NCBI RefSeq assembly: GCF_013466985.1
Contig: NZ_CP059164.1
Location: 2,055,001 to 2,119,000 of the forward strand
DNA: 64,000 nucleotides
From: Nocardioides ungokensis
GTDB taxonomy: Bacteria; Actinomycetota; Actinomycetes; Propionibacteriales; Nocardioidaceae
Direction of reading: 5' to 3'
In this document: one piece after another, positions 1 through 9,452 of the stretch
How positions within the stretch are numbered: position 1 is the stretch's first letter
How the letters are laid out: every line of letters begins with the position of its first letter
Made by a program: the position numbers and the translations under genes
Notes under the pieces: model-generated
The model's database searches: none
What the model saw: only the letters and a program-made list of their open reading frames with translations
Told to the model about the DNA's origin: nothing

Positions 1-1065
1 CGCCGCTGTTCAAGGGGCAGCGGGGGGTGTGGGCGGGACCCCTCGGGTACCGCGACACGTCGCTGTTCGCCAGCTTCTGGAAGGTGGTCGAGCGGTACGG
101 CATCAGCTTCATGAGCGGCGTCCCGACGATCTACGGGGTCCTCGCCGACCGCCCCGTCGATGCCGACATCGCCAGCCTGCGATTCGCCCTCGTCGGCGCG
201 TCCGCCCTGCCGAAGGCGGTCCGCGAGCGGTTCGAGTCAGCTACCGGGGTGCCTCTCCTGGAGGGCTACGGCCTGACCGAGGCGACCTGCGCGAGCGCCC
301 GCAGCTTCGTGGAGCACCCCGTCCCCGGGACGGCGGCCAGCGTCTGCCCTACCAGCAGGTGAAGACCATCGAGGTCACTGCAGAGGGGAATGGGTCGACC
401 TGCCGACCGGTGAGATCGGGGTGCTCGCGATCGGCGGGCCGACCGTCTTCCCCGGCTACGTGGTCGACCGGGGTCCCGACGGGCCGGTGCTGGACGGGCT
501 GGGCAAGCTGCGCCAGGGCTGGTTGGACACCGGCGACCTCGCCCGGATCGACGGTGACGGGTTCGTCCACCTCACCGGCCGCGCCAAGGACCTGATCATT
601 CGAGGCGGTCACAACATCGACCCGGCCGTGATCGAGAACGCGTTGATGACACACCCGGCGGTCACGGCCGCGCAGGCCGTGGGTCGTCCCGACGTCCACG
701 CCGGAGAGGTGCCGGTCGCGTTCGTCACTCTCGCCCCCGGCGCCGACGTGCGCCCCGTGGACCTGCGGGCCTGGGCGTGCGATCGCGTGCCCGAGCAGGC
801 CGCGGCACCCAGGGCAGTCACCGTGCTGGACGCGCTTCCCGTCACCCCGGTGGGCAAGCCGTTCAAACCCGCCCTGCGCGCTGCGGCCACCGGTGAAGCC
901 ATCGCCGACGCCCTCCGGGACATGCCCGCGATCACGGGTGTGCGGGGAGAGCTCGATGAGGGGGTCGTCGTCGCGATCGTCAGCCTGGCCCGTGGCGCCG
1001 ACGAGAGCGCGGTCAAGGAGGCGCTCAACCGCTTCGCCATCACCTGGAGATTGGAACTGTCATGA
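1..1065 (+). CDS. Acyl-CoA synthetase (AMP-binding), 5'-truncated, frameshifted
   Basis: C-terminal two thirds of an ANL-superfamily acyl-CoA ligase, which activates a carboxylic acid with ATP and loads it onto CoA. Reading is open from the window edge. The adenylation motif YGLTEAT lies near 268-288, and the hinge/C-terminal signatures GWLDTGDLARIDGDG and GRAKDLIIRGGHNI follow at about 520-620. The catalytic C-terminal lysine is in the PVGKPFKP stretch near 850. Two frame changes, near 340 and near 395, separate segments that align end to end as one family member, so they look like indels. The TGA stop overlaps the ATG of the next gene (ATGA at 1062-1065), indicating an operon. The substrate is unknown; the downstream ring hydroxylase suggests aromatic or fatty-acid breakdown. 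Confidence 0.85.
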
Positions 1066-1414
1066 CCCCAACACCGATTCTCGCGGGCCTTCTGGTCGTC
1101 GCGTTCGCGGCCGCCGGCTCGGCCAAGCTGGCGGCCGTGCCCACCATGCGCGCCCGAGCCGAACACGTCGGCTTCAGCGTCGCGGCGTACCGGCGGATCG
1201 GCCTGCTCGAGGTCACCGCCGTCCTCGGGCTGCTCGTCGGCGCGTTCGTCCCGGCGATCGGCGCCCTGGCCGCCGCGGGACTGCTGATCCTGCTCGGTGG
1301 GGCGATCGTCGCCCACCGTCGCAGCGGGGACGGCGTGCGCGAGGTCGCCCCGGCCCTCGTTCTAGGTCTGGCGACCCTGAGCTTCCTCCTCCTCGTGCTC
1401 GGAGACCTCGATGA
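1062..1414 (+). CDS. DoxX-like small membrane protein
   Basis: About 117 aa with four hydrophobic helices: an N-terminal segment with GSAKL, then a helix around the conserved ExTAVLGLL, then two more. This is the layout of the DoxX-like family. The start codon overlaps the stop of the ligase gene. In the frame as given the reading continues to 1619, far into the next gene. A one-base shift near the end would instead use the TGA inside the ATGA at 1411-1414, giving the normal family length and a second translational overlap. I therefore end it at 1414 and treat the read-through as an indel effect. DoxX-like proteins are poorly understood; some act with redox enzymes, which would suit the neighbouring flavoprotein. 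Confidence 0.65.
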
Positions 1415-2945
1415 ACGGTTCGCATCGCCCGCACGACGACCCTGTCCCCGTCGTCATCGTGGGGGCCGGCCCCGTCGGCGTCACCGCCGCCACCCTCCTC
1501 GGGCAGTACGGCGTCGAGTGCCTCGTCCTGGACCGCTGGGACGGCGTCTACCACCAGCCCCGGGCGGTGCACCTCGACGACGAGATCTACCGGATCCTCG
1601 TACGCCTCGGCATCGGTGAGCAGTTTGCCGCCGTGACCCGACCCACCAGCGGCCTGCAGCTGCTCGACCGCAACCACCGGGTCTTCGCGGTGTTCGACCG
1701 GCGCAGCACCCACGGCCGTCACGGGCACCCACAGGCCAACCTGTTCGACCAGCCCGAGCTCGAGCACCTGCTGCGCACCAACCTCAAGGACCAGACCACG
1801 GTCAGCCTGCGCGGCAACGTCGAGGTCACCGACGTCGCCCAGGACGGCCAGGGTCGCGTACTGGTGGACTTCACCGACCGGCTCACCGGCGAGCAGGAGT
1901 CCGTCCTGGCCACCTACGTCCTGGGTTGCGACGGGGCCAACAGCGTGGTCCGCACCGCAATCGGATCCACTATGGAGGACCTCGAGTTCGAGCAACGCTG
2001 GCTGGTGATCGACGTGGCCAGCCCGGTCGAGCTCGAACAGTGGGAAGGCGTGCACCAGGTCTGCGACCCCGACCGCGCCGCGACGTACATGCGCATCGGG
2101 GACACCCGCTACCGCTGGGAGTTCCGCCTCCTCGACGGCGAGACCGCAGCGGACTTCGAGTCGATCGAGACCCTCCAGCCCCTCATTCGACCGTGGATCG
2201 AGGGAATCTCCTGCGACCAGCTGGAGCTGGTCCGGGTCGCGGAGTACACCTTCCGGGCGCAGCTGGCGGACCGCTGGCGCGATCGCAACCTGTTCCTGCT
2301 CGGCGAGCCGCCCACCTGACGCCACCCTTCATCGGACAGGGGCTCTGCGCCGGCGTTCGCGACTCCATGAACCTCAGCTGGAAGATTGCAGGAGTTCTCT
2401 CCGGCGACCTTCCCCCCTCGGTGCTCGACACCTATGAGGTGGAGCGCAAGCCACACGCACGAGCCATGATCCGGCTCGCCAAGCTCATCGGGGTCTCCAT
2501 GACGCAGGGCGGCAGGGCCGGTGACCTGCTCCGCAAGGCCCTCGCACCGCGACTGCACTGGATCCCCACCCTGCGCGACCGCCTCCTCGATGGCGAGACA
2601 CCACCGCTGTCTCGATCCGCACTGGTGGAGGGCCGGGGACCACGCAAGTCCCTCAACGGACGGCTGTGCCCGAACGCTCTCCTGACGGACGAAATCCGGT
2701 ACGACGACGCGACTCGAGGCGGGTTCGTGCTCGTGACCGGCGTACCACCCTCGCCCGAACAACGAGCCATGCTGGCGGTCCGCGGGACCCAGGTGCTTGA
2801 GGCGAAACCCGGCTCGCCGCTGCACAGCTGGCTCGCCGACGGCAAGGCTGCTGCCGCGCTCGTGCGGCCGGACTTCACGGTGATGCGGGCCGGCCGCGAC
2901 GTCGCCCAGCTCTGTGCGGCGACACCGAGCTTCCAGGTTGCCTGA
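1411..2945 (+). CDS. FAD-dependent aromatic-ring monooxygenase (MhpA-like), frameshifted
   Basis: Class A flavoprotein hydroxylase, which uses NAD(P)H and O2 to hydroxylate an aromatic ring. The N terminus has the FAD Rossmann motif VIVGAGPVGVTAA (residues about 15-27). The mid-region has the conserved GCDGANSVVR motif (about residue 172). The second FAD motif, normally GDAAH, sits at about 2305-2320, exactly where the frame changes (LLGE... in one frame, AHLTPPFIGQG in the next). Joined length is about 511 aa, slightly shorter than MhpA-type 3-(3-hydroxyphenyl)propionate hydroxylases. Its start overlaps the end of the DoxX-like gene. Substrate specificity cannot be read from the sequence. 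Confidence 0.85.
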
Positions 2946-2948
2946 GAC

Positions 2949-3368
2949 GGGTCCGCGCCCCAACGACGGCCGCTACCGGCGCGGCCTGGGCGCTGGGAGG
3001 GGCTGACCCTCGTCTCATGGCACCCGGCGTCCCGGTCACCAGTTCGTGGGGGAGTGTCCCGCCCAGGCCCGACCCCGGTTGCCGTGGCTGGAGCGTCCAG
3101 CCAGACCGCCGGGCCCCCCCGAGGGGGCTCCGCAGGTGCGATTGCCCGTCATGAATGGCAGAGGCCCGTCGGCCGTCACGTGACCGATCACCCGAGCCCG
3201 AACGCCAACGCGCCGACGAGCAGCGTGCGCGCTCGCAGCACGAGCGAGTCGAGGCGGGGCTTCATGGCCGCAGTTTCTCATGCGCGAGCACCGGCTGGCG
3301 TGCTGGGAGCGTCGCAATCGGAAGGACGTGAGCCGACATGCAGCTGAGCGACGGGCCGAACGTTCATC
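2949..3368. other. Gene-free stretch
   Basis: No reading frame here has convincing codon bias or a recognisable protein on either strand. There is a G/C-rich inverted patch around 3108-3130 (a run of C followed by GAGGGGG). It could be a weak terminator for the upstream operon, but it lacks a T-run. Confidence 0.5.
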
Positions 3369-3752
3369 GTGATCACCTTCGGCCGCCATGCGAGTCCGCA
3401 GTCAGCCGTGTGGCTCACCCAGCGGCCGATCCTGTGGGCCGGCGTCGTGCTCACGGCCGCCCTGATCGCAGCGAGCAAGGTGGAGTGGACCTCGGACGGG
3501 TCCGCGCTCTCAGAGAACCGGTTGCCGAGCTGTGACGAGATTCTCGATGACGTTGCCCGGCTGCGCATCCCCGGATGCCAGCAGGGGCGCGCCGAGCGGT
3601 TGCGAATGCCGCGACGCATCGTGCGCCGGCGTGGTCCACCCCTTTCAGGGTGGGGACGAACCACCCGGGTTGTCGAGAGGCTGCTGGTGCTCGTCCGACC
3701 GGGGCGTGCTCGGCAGCGGTATCGGCAGATACCGGGCAACGTAGGAGGTTGA
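3369..3752 (+). CDS. Possible small hypothetical protein
   Basis: A GTG-initiated frame whose first 70-80 codons show the strong G/C third-position preference of real genes here. It includes one hydrophobic segment (ILWAGVVLTAALIAA). The later part is Arg-rich and overlaps the promoter motif at 3637-3667, so the gene, if real, probably ended earlier and is degraded or frameshifted. No family is recognised. Confidence 0.25.
   Translation: MITFGRHASPQSAVWLTQRPILWAGVVLTAALIAASKVEWTSDGSALSENRLPSCDEILDDVARLRIPGCQQGRAERLRMPRRIVRRRGPPLSGWGRTTRVVERLLVLVRPGRARQRYRQIPGNVGG
3637..3667 (+). promoter_or_regulatory. Tripartite CACCCC/GGGGTG operator, site A
   Basis: CACCCC at 3637-3642, N4, AGGGTG at 3647-3652, N9, CACCCG at 3662-3667. 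The spacing equals that of three other sites in the window (7596, 9453, 18540). It lies 88 bp before the GTG of the PLDc_N/SHOCT gene. It is probably a binding site for a shared transcription factor; it matches no motif I can name. Confidence 0.6.
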
Positions 3753-3755
3753 GTC

Positions 3756-4151
3756 GTGGTCTCTGTGTGGGAGTTCGGGACCGCCCAGGTCTTCTGGTCG
3801 CTCCTCTGGTTCTTTCTGTGGGTCATCTGGTTCTGGTTGCTGATCGTCGTCTTCAGCGACATCTTCCGGAGCCGGGACCTCTCGGGCTGGGGCAAGGCAC
3901 TCTGGACGATCTTCGTGGTGGTTCTTCCGTACCTCGGTGTGCTCGTGTACGTCATCGCGCGCGGCCACAAGATGAGCGAGCACGCGGCGCAGCAGGCCCA
4001 GGCACAGGATGCGCAGATGAGGCAGTACGTGCAGAGCGTGACCGGCTCCTCGAACGTTTCGGACGAGATCCAACGTCTGCACGACCTGCAGGAGCAGGGC
4101 GCCATCACCCCAGAGGAGTACCAGCAGGCCAAGGCGAAGCTCCTGGCCTGA
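3756..4151 (+). CDS. PLDc_N and SHOCT domain membrane protein
   Basis: A 131-aa protein. Residues about 10-70 carry two tryptophan-rich transmembrane helices with the PLDc_N signature (DIFRSRDLSGWGKALW, then VLPYLGVLVYVIARG). A short linker leads to a C-terminal SHOCT motif (IQRLHDLQEQGAITPEEY..AKAKLL, about residues 105-131). The GTG start is chosen because a strong AGGAGG lies just upstream. SHOCT domains are short oligomerisation elements often appended to membrane proteins. It is first in a run with the DUF6325 and mini-SHOCT genes, downstream of motif site A, so it is a candidate stress-induced membrane protein. No enzymatic function is implied. Confidence 0.85.
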   Translation: MVSVWEFGTAQVFWSLLWFFLWVIWFWLLIVVFSDIFRSRDLSGWGKALWTIFVVVLPYLGVLVYVIARGHKMSEHAAQQAQAQDAQMRQYVQSVTGSSNVSDEIQRLHDLQEQGAITPEEYQQAKAKLLA

Positions 4152-4181
4152 CGCCGGCAGCGGCGCAGGCAGGAGCGCATC

Positions 4182-4679
4182 ATGGCCACGGAACGGCCAG
4201 AGCGTCCGGACGCGGAGCACCATGAGATCGACTTCGACCTGGTCGAGTACCTAGTGATCGCGGTACCGGACCTGGCCAGCGTCGGGGACATCGCCGAGGC
4301 GATTCGACGTCTGGTGCGGACGGACCGGATGCGGATCCTCGACCTGGTGGCGGTCGTCATCTCGGCCGACGGCGCCCACGTCGCCGTCGAGCCTGAGGCC
4401 GTCGCCGGCATGGCCGTGCTCAGGGACGTCAAGGGCGAGGTCGGCGGGCTGCTCAGCGAGGACGACATCGCGATGGCGTGCGGCGACCTGCCGGCGGGCA
4501 CGGCCGCAGTCATCCTCGTCGCGGAGGACCGCTGGGCCGACATCCTGGCCGGTGCCGCCCGCAAGTCCGGCGGTCGTATCGTCGGAGGGGAGCGCATTCC
4601 CCGGTACCGGATCGAGGCGACGTTCAACGCGACCCGGCGGCACGGGCGTCCGGGAAGGTCGGCGGGGGAGTCGACGTAG
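4182..4679 (+). CDS. DUF6325 family protein
   Basis: A 165-aa soluble, acidic protein. It resembles the actinobacterial DUF6325 family through the conserved blocks EYLVIAVPDL, RILDLVAVV, EVGGLLSEDDI, AAVILVAEDRWAD and GGERIPR. Two repeated beta-alpha-beta-like halves are suggested by the alternating hydrophobic strands. Members usually sit beside SHOCT or PLDc_N proteins in stress-gene clusters, as here: the upstream gene ends 30 bp before and the mini-SHOCT gene begins 9 bp after. The biochemical role is unknown. Confidence 0.8.
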   Translation: MATERPERPDAEHHEIDFDLVEYLVIAVPDLASVGDIAEAIRRLVRTDRMRILDLVAVVISADGAHVAVEPEAVAGMAVLRDVKGEVGGLLSEDDIAMACGDLPAGTAAVILVAEDRWADILAGAARKSGGRIVGGERIPRYRIEATFNATRRHGRPGRSAGEST

Positions 4680-4688
4680 GAGGTACAG

Positions 4689-4892
4689 ATGAAGCGTGTG
4701 GCACACACGCGCGAGTACAGCCCGGACCTGTTGGCGCGGAGGCCGTGGATCGACCGCAGCTTCGCCGCCGATCCCAGCCCCGGGGTCAACCCGGTCGACC
4801 AGCTGCGCGAGCTCATCGACCTGTACGACCGTGGGCTGCTGTCTCGTGAGGATCTCGAGCGTCAGTGGGCGAAGGTGAACGTGTCGCCGTGA
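4689..4892 (+). CDS. Mini SHOCT-like protein
   Basis: A 67-aa protein preceded by GTAGGAGGT, a strong ribosome site. The C-terminal half (NPVDQLRELIDLYDRGLLS then REDLERQWAKV) is a SHOCT-type helix-turn-helix. It may hetero-oligomerise with the SHOCT tail of the first gene of this run; this is inference. Its 3' end overlaps the convergent LAL-regulator gene by 31 bp. Confidence 0.65.
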   Translation: MKRVAHTREYSPDLLARRPWIDRSFAADPSPGVNPVDQLRELIDLYDRGLLSREDLERQWAKVNVSP

Positions 4893-7510
4893 GCGGGTGA
4901 GGAGCGCAGCGCCCGCGCGGCTGAGACCGCCTCGGCCCGCGAGTTGACGCCGAGCTTGCGGTAGATGACCCGAAGGTGGAACTTCAGCGTGTTGCGCGAG
5001 ACAAAGAGCTCGTCGGCGATCTCACGCAGGGTCAGCCGGCTCGGCAGCAGTCGCAGCACCTCGCGCTCGCGCTCCGTCAGCACCTCGACCAGCCCACTGA
5101 CCCGGCGCGGCAACGCCGCCTCGCTCGTCGCCAGCCGCCGCAGCCGGTCGAGCCACTCCTGGGGCGCGCTCCAGGCCGCGCGCTCCACCATCTCCAGGAC
5201 GTCGAGGCCTTCGTCGGTGACCGTCTGCACGAGCCCGTACGCCGCCGCCGTGCCGATCGCCGCAGCAACGAGCTTGTCCGAAACGGCCGTCGATGCCGCG
5301 GCGCGCGCCAAGAGGAGGTCGCGGACGACCTGGTGACGAACGCACCGTGGCTCGGCGCCCTCCAGCCGGGCCGTGGCCGACTCCGGATCGCCGCTCTCGA
5401 AGTCGATGCGAGCCAGGCTCACTGGCCCCCAGAACGCATCGTCGACCCGCTCGGCCCACGCACGGGCCTGCTCGACCTGCCCGTCGGCAAGCGCTACCCG
5501 GGTCCCGACGCGTGCCAGCCAGGACTGCGCGCCCCGACCGGGGAACTGCCGGCGAACCGCGCTCTCCAGTTCTGCGAACCGAGTCCTCGCCGGGTCCAGA
5601 TCGCCGTGACCCAGGTGCTGCTCGACCACAGCCATGCGGGCGAGGATCGGTGAGTACGCAACCGGTCCGGCCGACGTCGTCGCGAGAGTGGCCAGCGCCT
5701 CATCCGCGCGCGGGCGGTCGCCCAGCTCGCGGAGAGCCACTGCCTCGGCGATCGCGAGCTCGGCCCGCAGGATCGTCAGGTTCCCCACATCCGCGGTCCG
5801 GCGGACGCCGGCTGCGACGCGTAGCGCGTCAACCGGCTGTCCGGCGAGCGCGAGGCCGAGAGCGCGCGTGCCTTCGAACGCGACGTGGCGCTCCGGGTCG
5901 AGGGTCGACGACCGGCGTAGCTCGTCGATGTCGGGTCCGAGCTCGTTCCACGACTCCGACAGTGCGTGGCCGCGAGCGATCATGTCCCGTCCGAAGCGGA
6001 CGACGGGATCCGTCGAGAAGGCGTCGCCCAACGCCGCGAGCGCCTCCGGCGCCTGCGCCCGGCCACGGTCCCAGTCGCCGGTGACCACCGAGGAGATCGC
6101 TTCGAGCATCCTCAGCCGCGCCCCCGGTGCTGGCCCGACCTCCATCCGTGCTGCCGCGACCGCGGTGTGCTTCACCGACTCGACGAACTGGTCGAGGTCG
6201 ACCAGCAGATGGCACCACGCGAGCTCCATCATCGCCTCGAGGTCGCTGGTCGCGACGCTCAACGGGATCTGCTCCAGGACTTGGACGATGGTCGCTCCCC
6301 GACCGGTGTCGTACAGGGCTGTGGTGGTAGCGGCCAGCACGCGCAGCGCATCGCGCGGCCTGTCTGCGGCGAGCCAGTGCTCGATGCTCATCGTGCAGTC
6401 GCCCGCCTCCTCGAACCAGCGTGCGGCTCGGGCGTGCTGCTCGAGGAGTCGGTCGCCACCACGCTTGCCCAGCTCGTTGAGCAGCGACTGGCGGACGAGG
6501 GCATGCACCTCGAACCACGGGGCCGCGTCGAGCCGGTGGACGAACAGCCCGCGCGCCTCGGCCTCGAGCAGCCTGTCCAGGGCGTCGGGTCGGCCGGTGA
6601 GGGCCTCCGCGAGGCTCGGGTTGACACGTACGACAGTGGCGATGTCGAGCAGCACGTCGATCACCCGTGGGTCCTCGGCGCGGAGCACGTCGCGCCACAG
6701 GTAGTCGTCGACCAGTCGGTCCTGCTCGACCCGGTCCGAGGTCGCCACCGGCTGGGCATGGACGACCCGCGCGGCCAGTGCGTTGAGCTGCAGCGCCGCG
6801 GCCCACCCGCCGGCGTGCTCGGCTGCCGCCTCGACGTCGGCCGGGGCCATCGACGGTGTCAGCCGGCCCAGCATCTCGATGGCTTCGGCCTGCGAGAACC
6901 GCAGCTGCGGGAAGCGGACCTCGGCCAGCCGACCGGATGCCTGCAGGCGTTCCACGGGAAGGCCCGGCACACGACGGCTGACCAGGACCAGGTGCAGGTC
7001 CGGTGGCAGGTGCTCGACAAGGGTGCCGATCGAGTCGACGACGTCAGGCGTGGAGTCGATTCGGTGCAGGTCGTCCACCACCAGCCGAACCGGGCCTGGT
7101 CGGGCGTCCGCGAACCCGGCCAGGAGGCAGTGGACGGCGTCGGTCACCCCGTGCGTGCGCTTCAGCAGCGACAGGGACTTCGCACCGCATCCCGGTACGC
7201 ATTCCTCGAGTGCGCTGACCAAGCCGGTCCAGAACCGCACGATGTCCCGGTCGGCGTCGTCCACGGACAACCAGGCCGCCGGCCCGGGTGCCTGCGCAAG
7301 CCAGTCCGCGACGAGTGACGTCTTGCCGGATCCGGCCGGTGCCACGACCAGGGTCACCGGAAGCTCGCCCAGATGGTCCAGCAGGTCGACCAGCCGGGCC
7401 CGTCGCACGTGACGGGCGGAGGGCTTGGGCTTGCGCAGCTTGGAGCGGAAGTACGGCGAGACCGCGGGTGCCCGGCGAACGTCGCGAGACGTGTCCGGGA
7501 TCGAGGACAT
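4862..7510 (-). CDS. LuxR-family large ATP-binding regulator (LAL/MalT-like)
   Basis: An 882-aa STAND-type regulator. The NTPase has a Walker A APAGSGKTS at about residues 57-65 and a Walker B-like LVVDDLH further on. The long middle region is helical, Ala/Leu-rich and TPR-like. A C-terminal LuxR helix-turn-helix (LTEREREVLRLL, IADELFVSRNTLKFHL, KLGVNSRAEAV, about residues 810-870) completes the family pattern. The ATG is preceded by AGGAGG. In MalT-like proteins an inducer and ATP drive oligomerisation and activation; the inducer here is unknown. It is transcribed divergently from the SulP remnant, with motif site B in the shared promoter region, so autoregulation is plausible. It is the best candidate regulator of the surrounding motif-bearing operons. 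Confidence 0.9.
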   Translation of the reverse strand: MSSIPDTSRDVRRAPAVSPYFRSKLRKPKPSARHVRRARLVDLLDHLGELPVTLVVAPAGSGKTSLVADWLAQAPGPAAWLSVDDADRDIVRFWTGLVSALEECVPGCGAKSLSLLKRTHGVTDAVHCLLAGFADARPGPVRLVVDDLHRIDSTPDVVDSIGTLVEHLPPDLHLVLVSRRVPGLPVERLQASGRLAEVRFPQLRFSQAEAIEMLGRLTPSMAPADVEAAAEHAGGWAAALQLNALAARVVHAQPVATSDRVEQDRLVDDYLWRDVLRAEDPRVIDVLLDIATVVRVNPSLAEALTGRPDALDRLLEAEARGLFVHRLDAAPWFEVHALVRQSLLNELGKRGGDRLLEQHARAARWFEEAGDCTMSIEHWLAADRPRDALRVLAATTTALYDTGRGATIVQVLEQIPLSVATSDLEAMMELAWCHLLVDLDQFVESVKHTAVAAARMEVGPAPGARLRMLEAISSVVTGDWDRGRAQAPEALAALGDAFSTDPVVRFGRDMIARGHALSESWNELGPDIDELRRSSTLDPERHVAFEGTRALGLALAGQPVDALRVAAGVRRTADVGNLTILRAELAIAEAVALRELGDRPRADEALATLATTSAGPVAYSPILARMAVVEQHLGHGDLDPARTRFAELESAVRRQFPGRGAQSWLARVGTRVALADGQVEQARAWAERVDDAFWGPVSLARIDFESGDPESATARLEGAEPRCVRHQVVRDLLLARAAASTAVSDKLVAAAIGTAAAYGLVQTVTDEGLDVLEMVERAAWSAPQEWLDRLRRLATSEAALPRRVSGLVEVLTEREREVLRLLPSRLTLREIADELFVSRNTLKFHLRVIYRKLGVNSRAEAVSAARALRSSPAHGDTFTFAH

Positions 7511-7595
7511 GGCCGCCTCCTACAGCGGTGAGTCGCGAGCATCCGAGTGTCCACGACGAATGAACCCAGACCACCACAGGGTCTTTCTGCGGACC

Positions 7596-7626
7596 TACCC
7601 CAGCGGGGGTGATTTCCAACCACCCC
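7596..7626. promoter_or_regulatory. Tripartite CACCCC/GGGGTG operator, site B
   Basis: TACCCC at 7596-7601, N4, GGGGTG at 7606-7611, N9, CACCCC at 7621-7626. It sits between the divergent LAL regulator (85 bp to its ATG) and SulP remnant (62 bp), so it could serve both directions. Its spacing is identical to sites A, C and D. Confidence 0.65.
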
Positions 7627-7688
7627 GCTCTCTGACAGCGTCATGGTCAACGAGGCGCGCGGGCCGCACGGACGGTGGTGGTTGGGCG

Positions 7689-8090
7689 ATGACGACCGCG
7701 GTCGAGCCGGGTGGGTCACCAGGGCGGGTCGAACGACTGCTGCCCATCGTCGGATGGCTGAGGACACACGACCGAGCCTGGCTGTGTGGCAACCTGATCG
7801 CCGGCGTCACCGTGGCCGCTCTGATCGTGTCGAAGAACCTCGGGTATGCCGGCATCCCGCTGCAGAACGGGCTCTACGCCGCGGCATCTGGCGCCTTCCT
7901 GTACGCAGTCTTCGGCAGCTGCCGGCAGATCTCGATGGGACCGAGCTCGGGCCTTGCGGCGGTCGCCGGAAGCGCGGTCGCCACCGCGGGGCTCACGGGG
8001 CAGGCCGACATCGGCCTTGTCGAGCGCCTCGGACCGGACCGTGTTCACGGGAACGTGCACCGAGCCGTCGCGGCGCACCTCGAGCGGTAG
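7689..8090 (+). pseudogene. Truncated SulP-family anion transporter
   Basis: The 133-codon reading frame begins like a SulP (SLC26-type) permease: LPIVGWLRTHDRAWLCGNLIAGVTVAALIV, then GLYAAASGAFLYAVFGSCRQISMGPSS. This covers only the first two or three helices of a family of about 500 residues or more. After GLTGQADIGLV the sequence loses homology and stops, and no later SulP segment is found in any frame before the antiporter at 8107. It is therefore an N-terminal remnant, probably left by an internal deletion. It keeps a motif-bearing promoter (site B), which may now drive the antiporter gene 16 bp downstream. Confidence 0.7.
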
Positions 8091-8106
8091 GGGAGGGCGC
8101 TGGGAC

Positions 8107-9408
8107 ATGCACACCGATGGGCTGGTGCTCCTGGGACTCGTGGCCATCGGGTACGCGCTCGTCGCGGGGAGGCTGGAGCGCGACTCGTTGGGGGGTCCTT
8201 TCGTCTTCACCGTCGCCGGCCTGCTCCTCGGGCCGTTCGCTCTCGACGTGTTCGACCCTCAACCCGAGGGGTTCGACGTCCGGGTCCTGGCCGAGCTGAC
8301 GCTGGCGCTGCTGCTGTTCGCCGACGCCTCGACCATCGGTCTCGGCGAGCTGCGCCGCCACGCGGGGCTCCCGCTCCGCCTGCTCGCGGTCGGGCTCCCG
8401 TCGACGATGATCCTGGGCACCGTGGTCTTCCACCTCGTGCAGCCCGCGGCAACCTGGGCGTTGGCGGCGCTCGTGGCGACCATCCTCGCCCCCACCGACG
8501 CCGCGTTGAGCCTGCCCGTGGTGACCAACCCGTCGGTGCCATCCCTGGTGCGGACGACCCTGAACGTGGAGAGCGGCCTCAACGACGGCATCGCGACGCC
8601 CGTCATCACGGTCCTCATCGCGGTCGTCGCCAGCGAGGAGTCCCTGAGTCACGGGTGGGTGGCCAGCGCGGTCAAGGCGCTCGGTATCGCCGTCGCGGTG
8701 GCACTTGTCCTCGGCGGCGGTGGCGGTTGGCTCGCCGCGTGGGCGCGGCGGCGGGGCTGGACGACACCCTTGTCGGACCAGCTGGTGGTGCTGACGCTCG
8801 CGCTCGTCAGCTTCGGAGGTGCGGTCTGGATGGGCGGCAACGGTTTCGTCTCCAGCTTCGTCGCCGGTCTGGCCTTCGGCGCGGTCACCCGGCACGAGGT
8901 GGCCGCCGCCACGGACTACACCGAGTCCACGGGGCTGTTCATGTCGTACGGCGTCTGGGCCATGTTCGGTGCGGTGCTGTTGGGTCCGGTGCTCCGGAAC
9001 GGAGCCGACCTGCGTGCGATCTGGTACGCAGTGGCTTCGTTGACCGTGATCCGCATGCTCCCCGTCGCACTGGCGCTGCTGGGCTCGGGCCTCGGCCGGT
9101 CCGGCACCGTCTTCATCGGCTGGTTCGGACCGCGTGGGCTCGCATCCGTGGTCTTCCTCATCCTGGCCGCGGACGACCTGCACCTGAGCCGCGAGGACGT
9201 CGGCGGCCTGGCGGTGCAGACCGTCATCTGGACGATCGCCCTGTCGGTCCTCCTGCACGGGGTGAGCGCCGGGCCGATGAGCGCCTGGTTCGCGCGGACC
9301 GAGGCGTCTCCGGAGCGGCGCGCGGGCCCGCACGCAGTCTCCGCTGATGCCCCGCCGAGGCGCCGCCGGCTCGGACTCGTGCACCACGACCGGACAGGGT
9401 CGACGTGA
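8107..9408 (+). CDS. CPA1-type Na+(K+)/H+ antiporter
   Basis: A 433-aa integral membrane protein with about 12 hydrophobic helices. Family landmarks are an APTDAALSLPV segment near residue 130, a following ESGLNDGIATP block (residues about 155-165, the Asp pair of the ion site in NhaP-like proteins) and FIGWFGPRGLASVVF near residue 335. Chosen ATG: MHTDGLVLLG, with GGGGAGGG upstream. The hydrophilic C-terminal tail is short and Arg-rich. It exchanges monovalent cations for protons. It sits in the ion/energy stress island behind the SulP remnant, probably sharing that promoter. Confidence 0.85.
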   Translation: MHTDGLVLLGLVAIGYALVAGRLERDSLGGPFVFTVAGLLLGPFALDVFDPQPEGFDVRVLAELTLALLLFADASTIGLGELRRHAGLPLRLLAVGLPSTMILGTVVFHLVQPAATWALAALVATILAPTDAALSLPVVTNPSVPSLVRTTLNVESGLNDGIATPVITVLIAVVASEESLSHGWVASAVKALGIAVAVALVLGGGGGWLAAWARRRGWTTPLSDQLVVLTLALVSFGGAVWMGGNGFVSSFVAGLAFGAVTRHEVAAATDYTESTGLFMSYGVWAMFGAVLLGPVLRNGADLRAIWYAVASLTVIRMLPVALALLGSGLGRSGTVFIGWFGPRGLASVVFLILAADDLHLSREDVGGLAVQTVIWTIALSVLLHGVSAGPMSAWFARTEASPERRAGPHAVSADAPPRRRRLGLVHHDRTGST

Positions 9409-9452
9409 TGGCGAGGCAGCCGTCACGGGGCGCGCCCACGCGCTCACAGAAC

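Noticed and set aside
1411..1619. C-terminal extension of the DoxX-like protein into the monooxygenase gene
   Set aside because: The extension is Arg/Pro-rich, out of frame with the conserved FAD-binding N terminus it overlaps, and absent from the family. A one-base shift gives the normal length.
3278..4816. 512-residue minus-strand frame opposite the SHOCT/DUF6325 genes
   Set aside because: Ser/Arg/Thr-rich reverse reading of three recognisable plus-strand genes that have strong ribosome sites.
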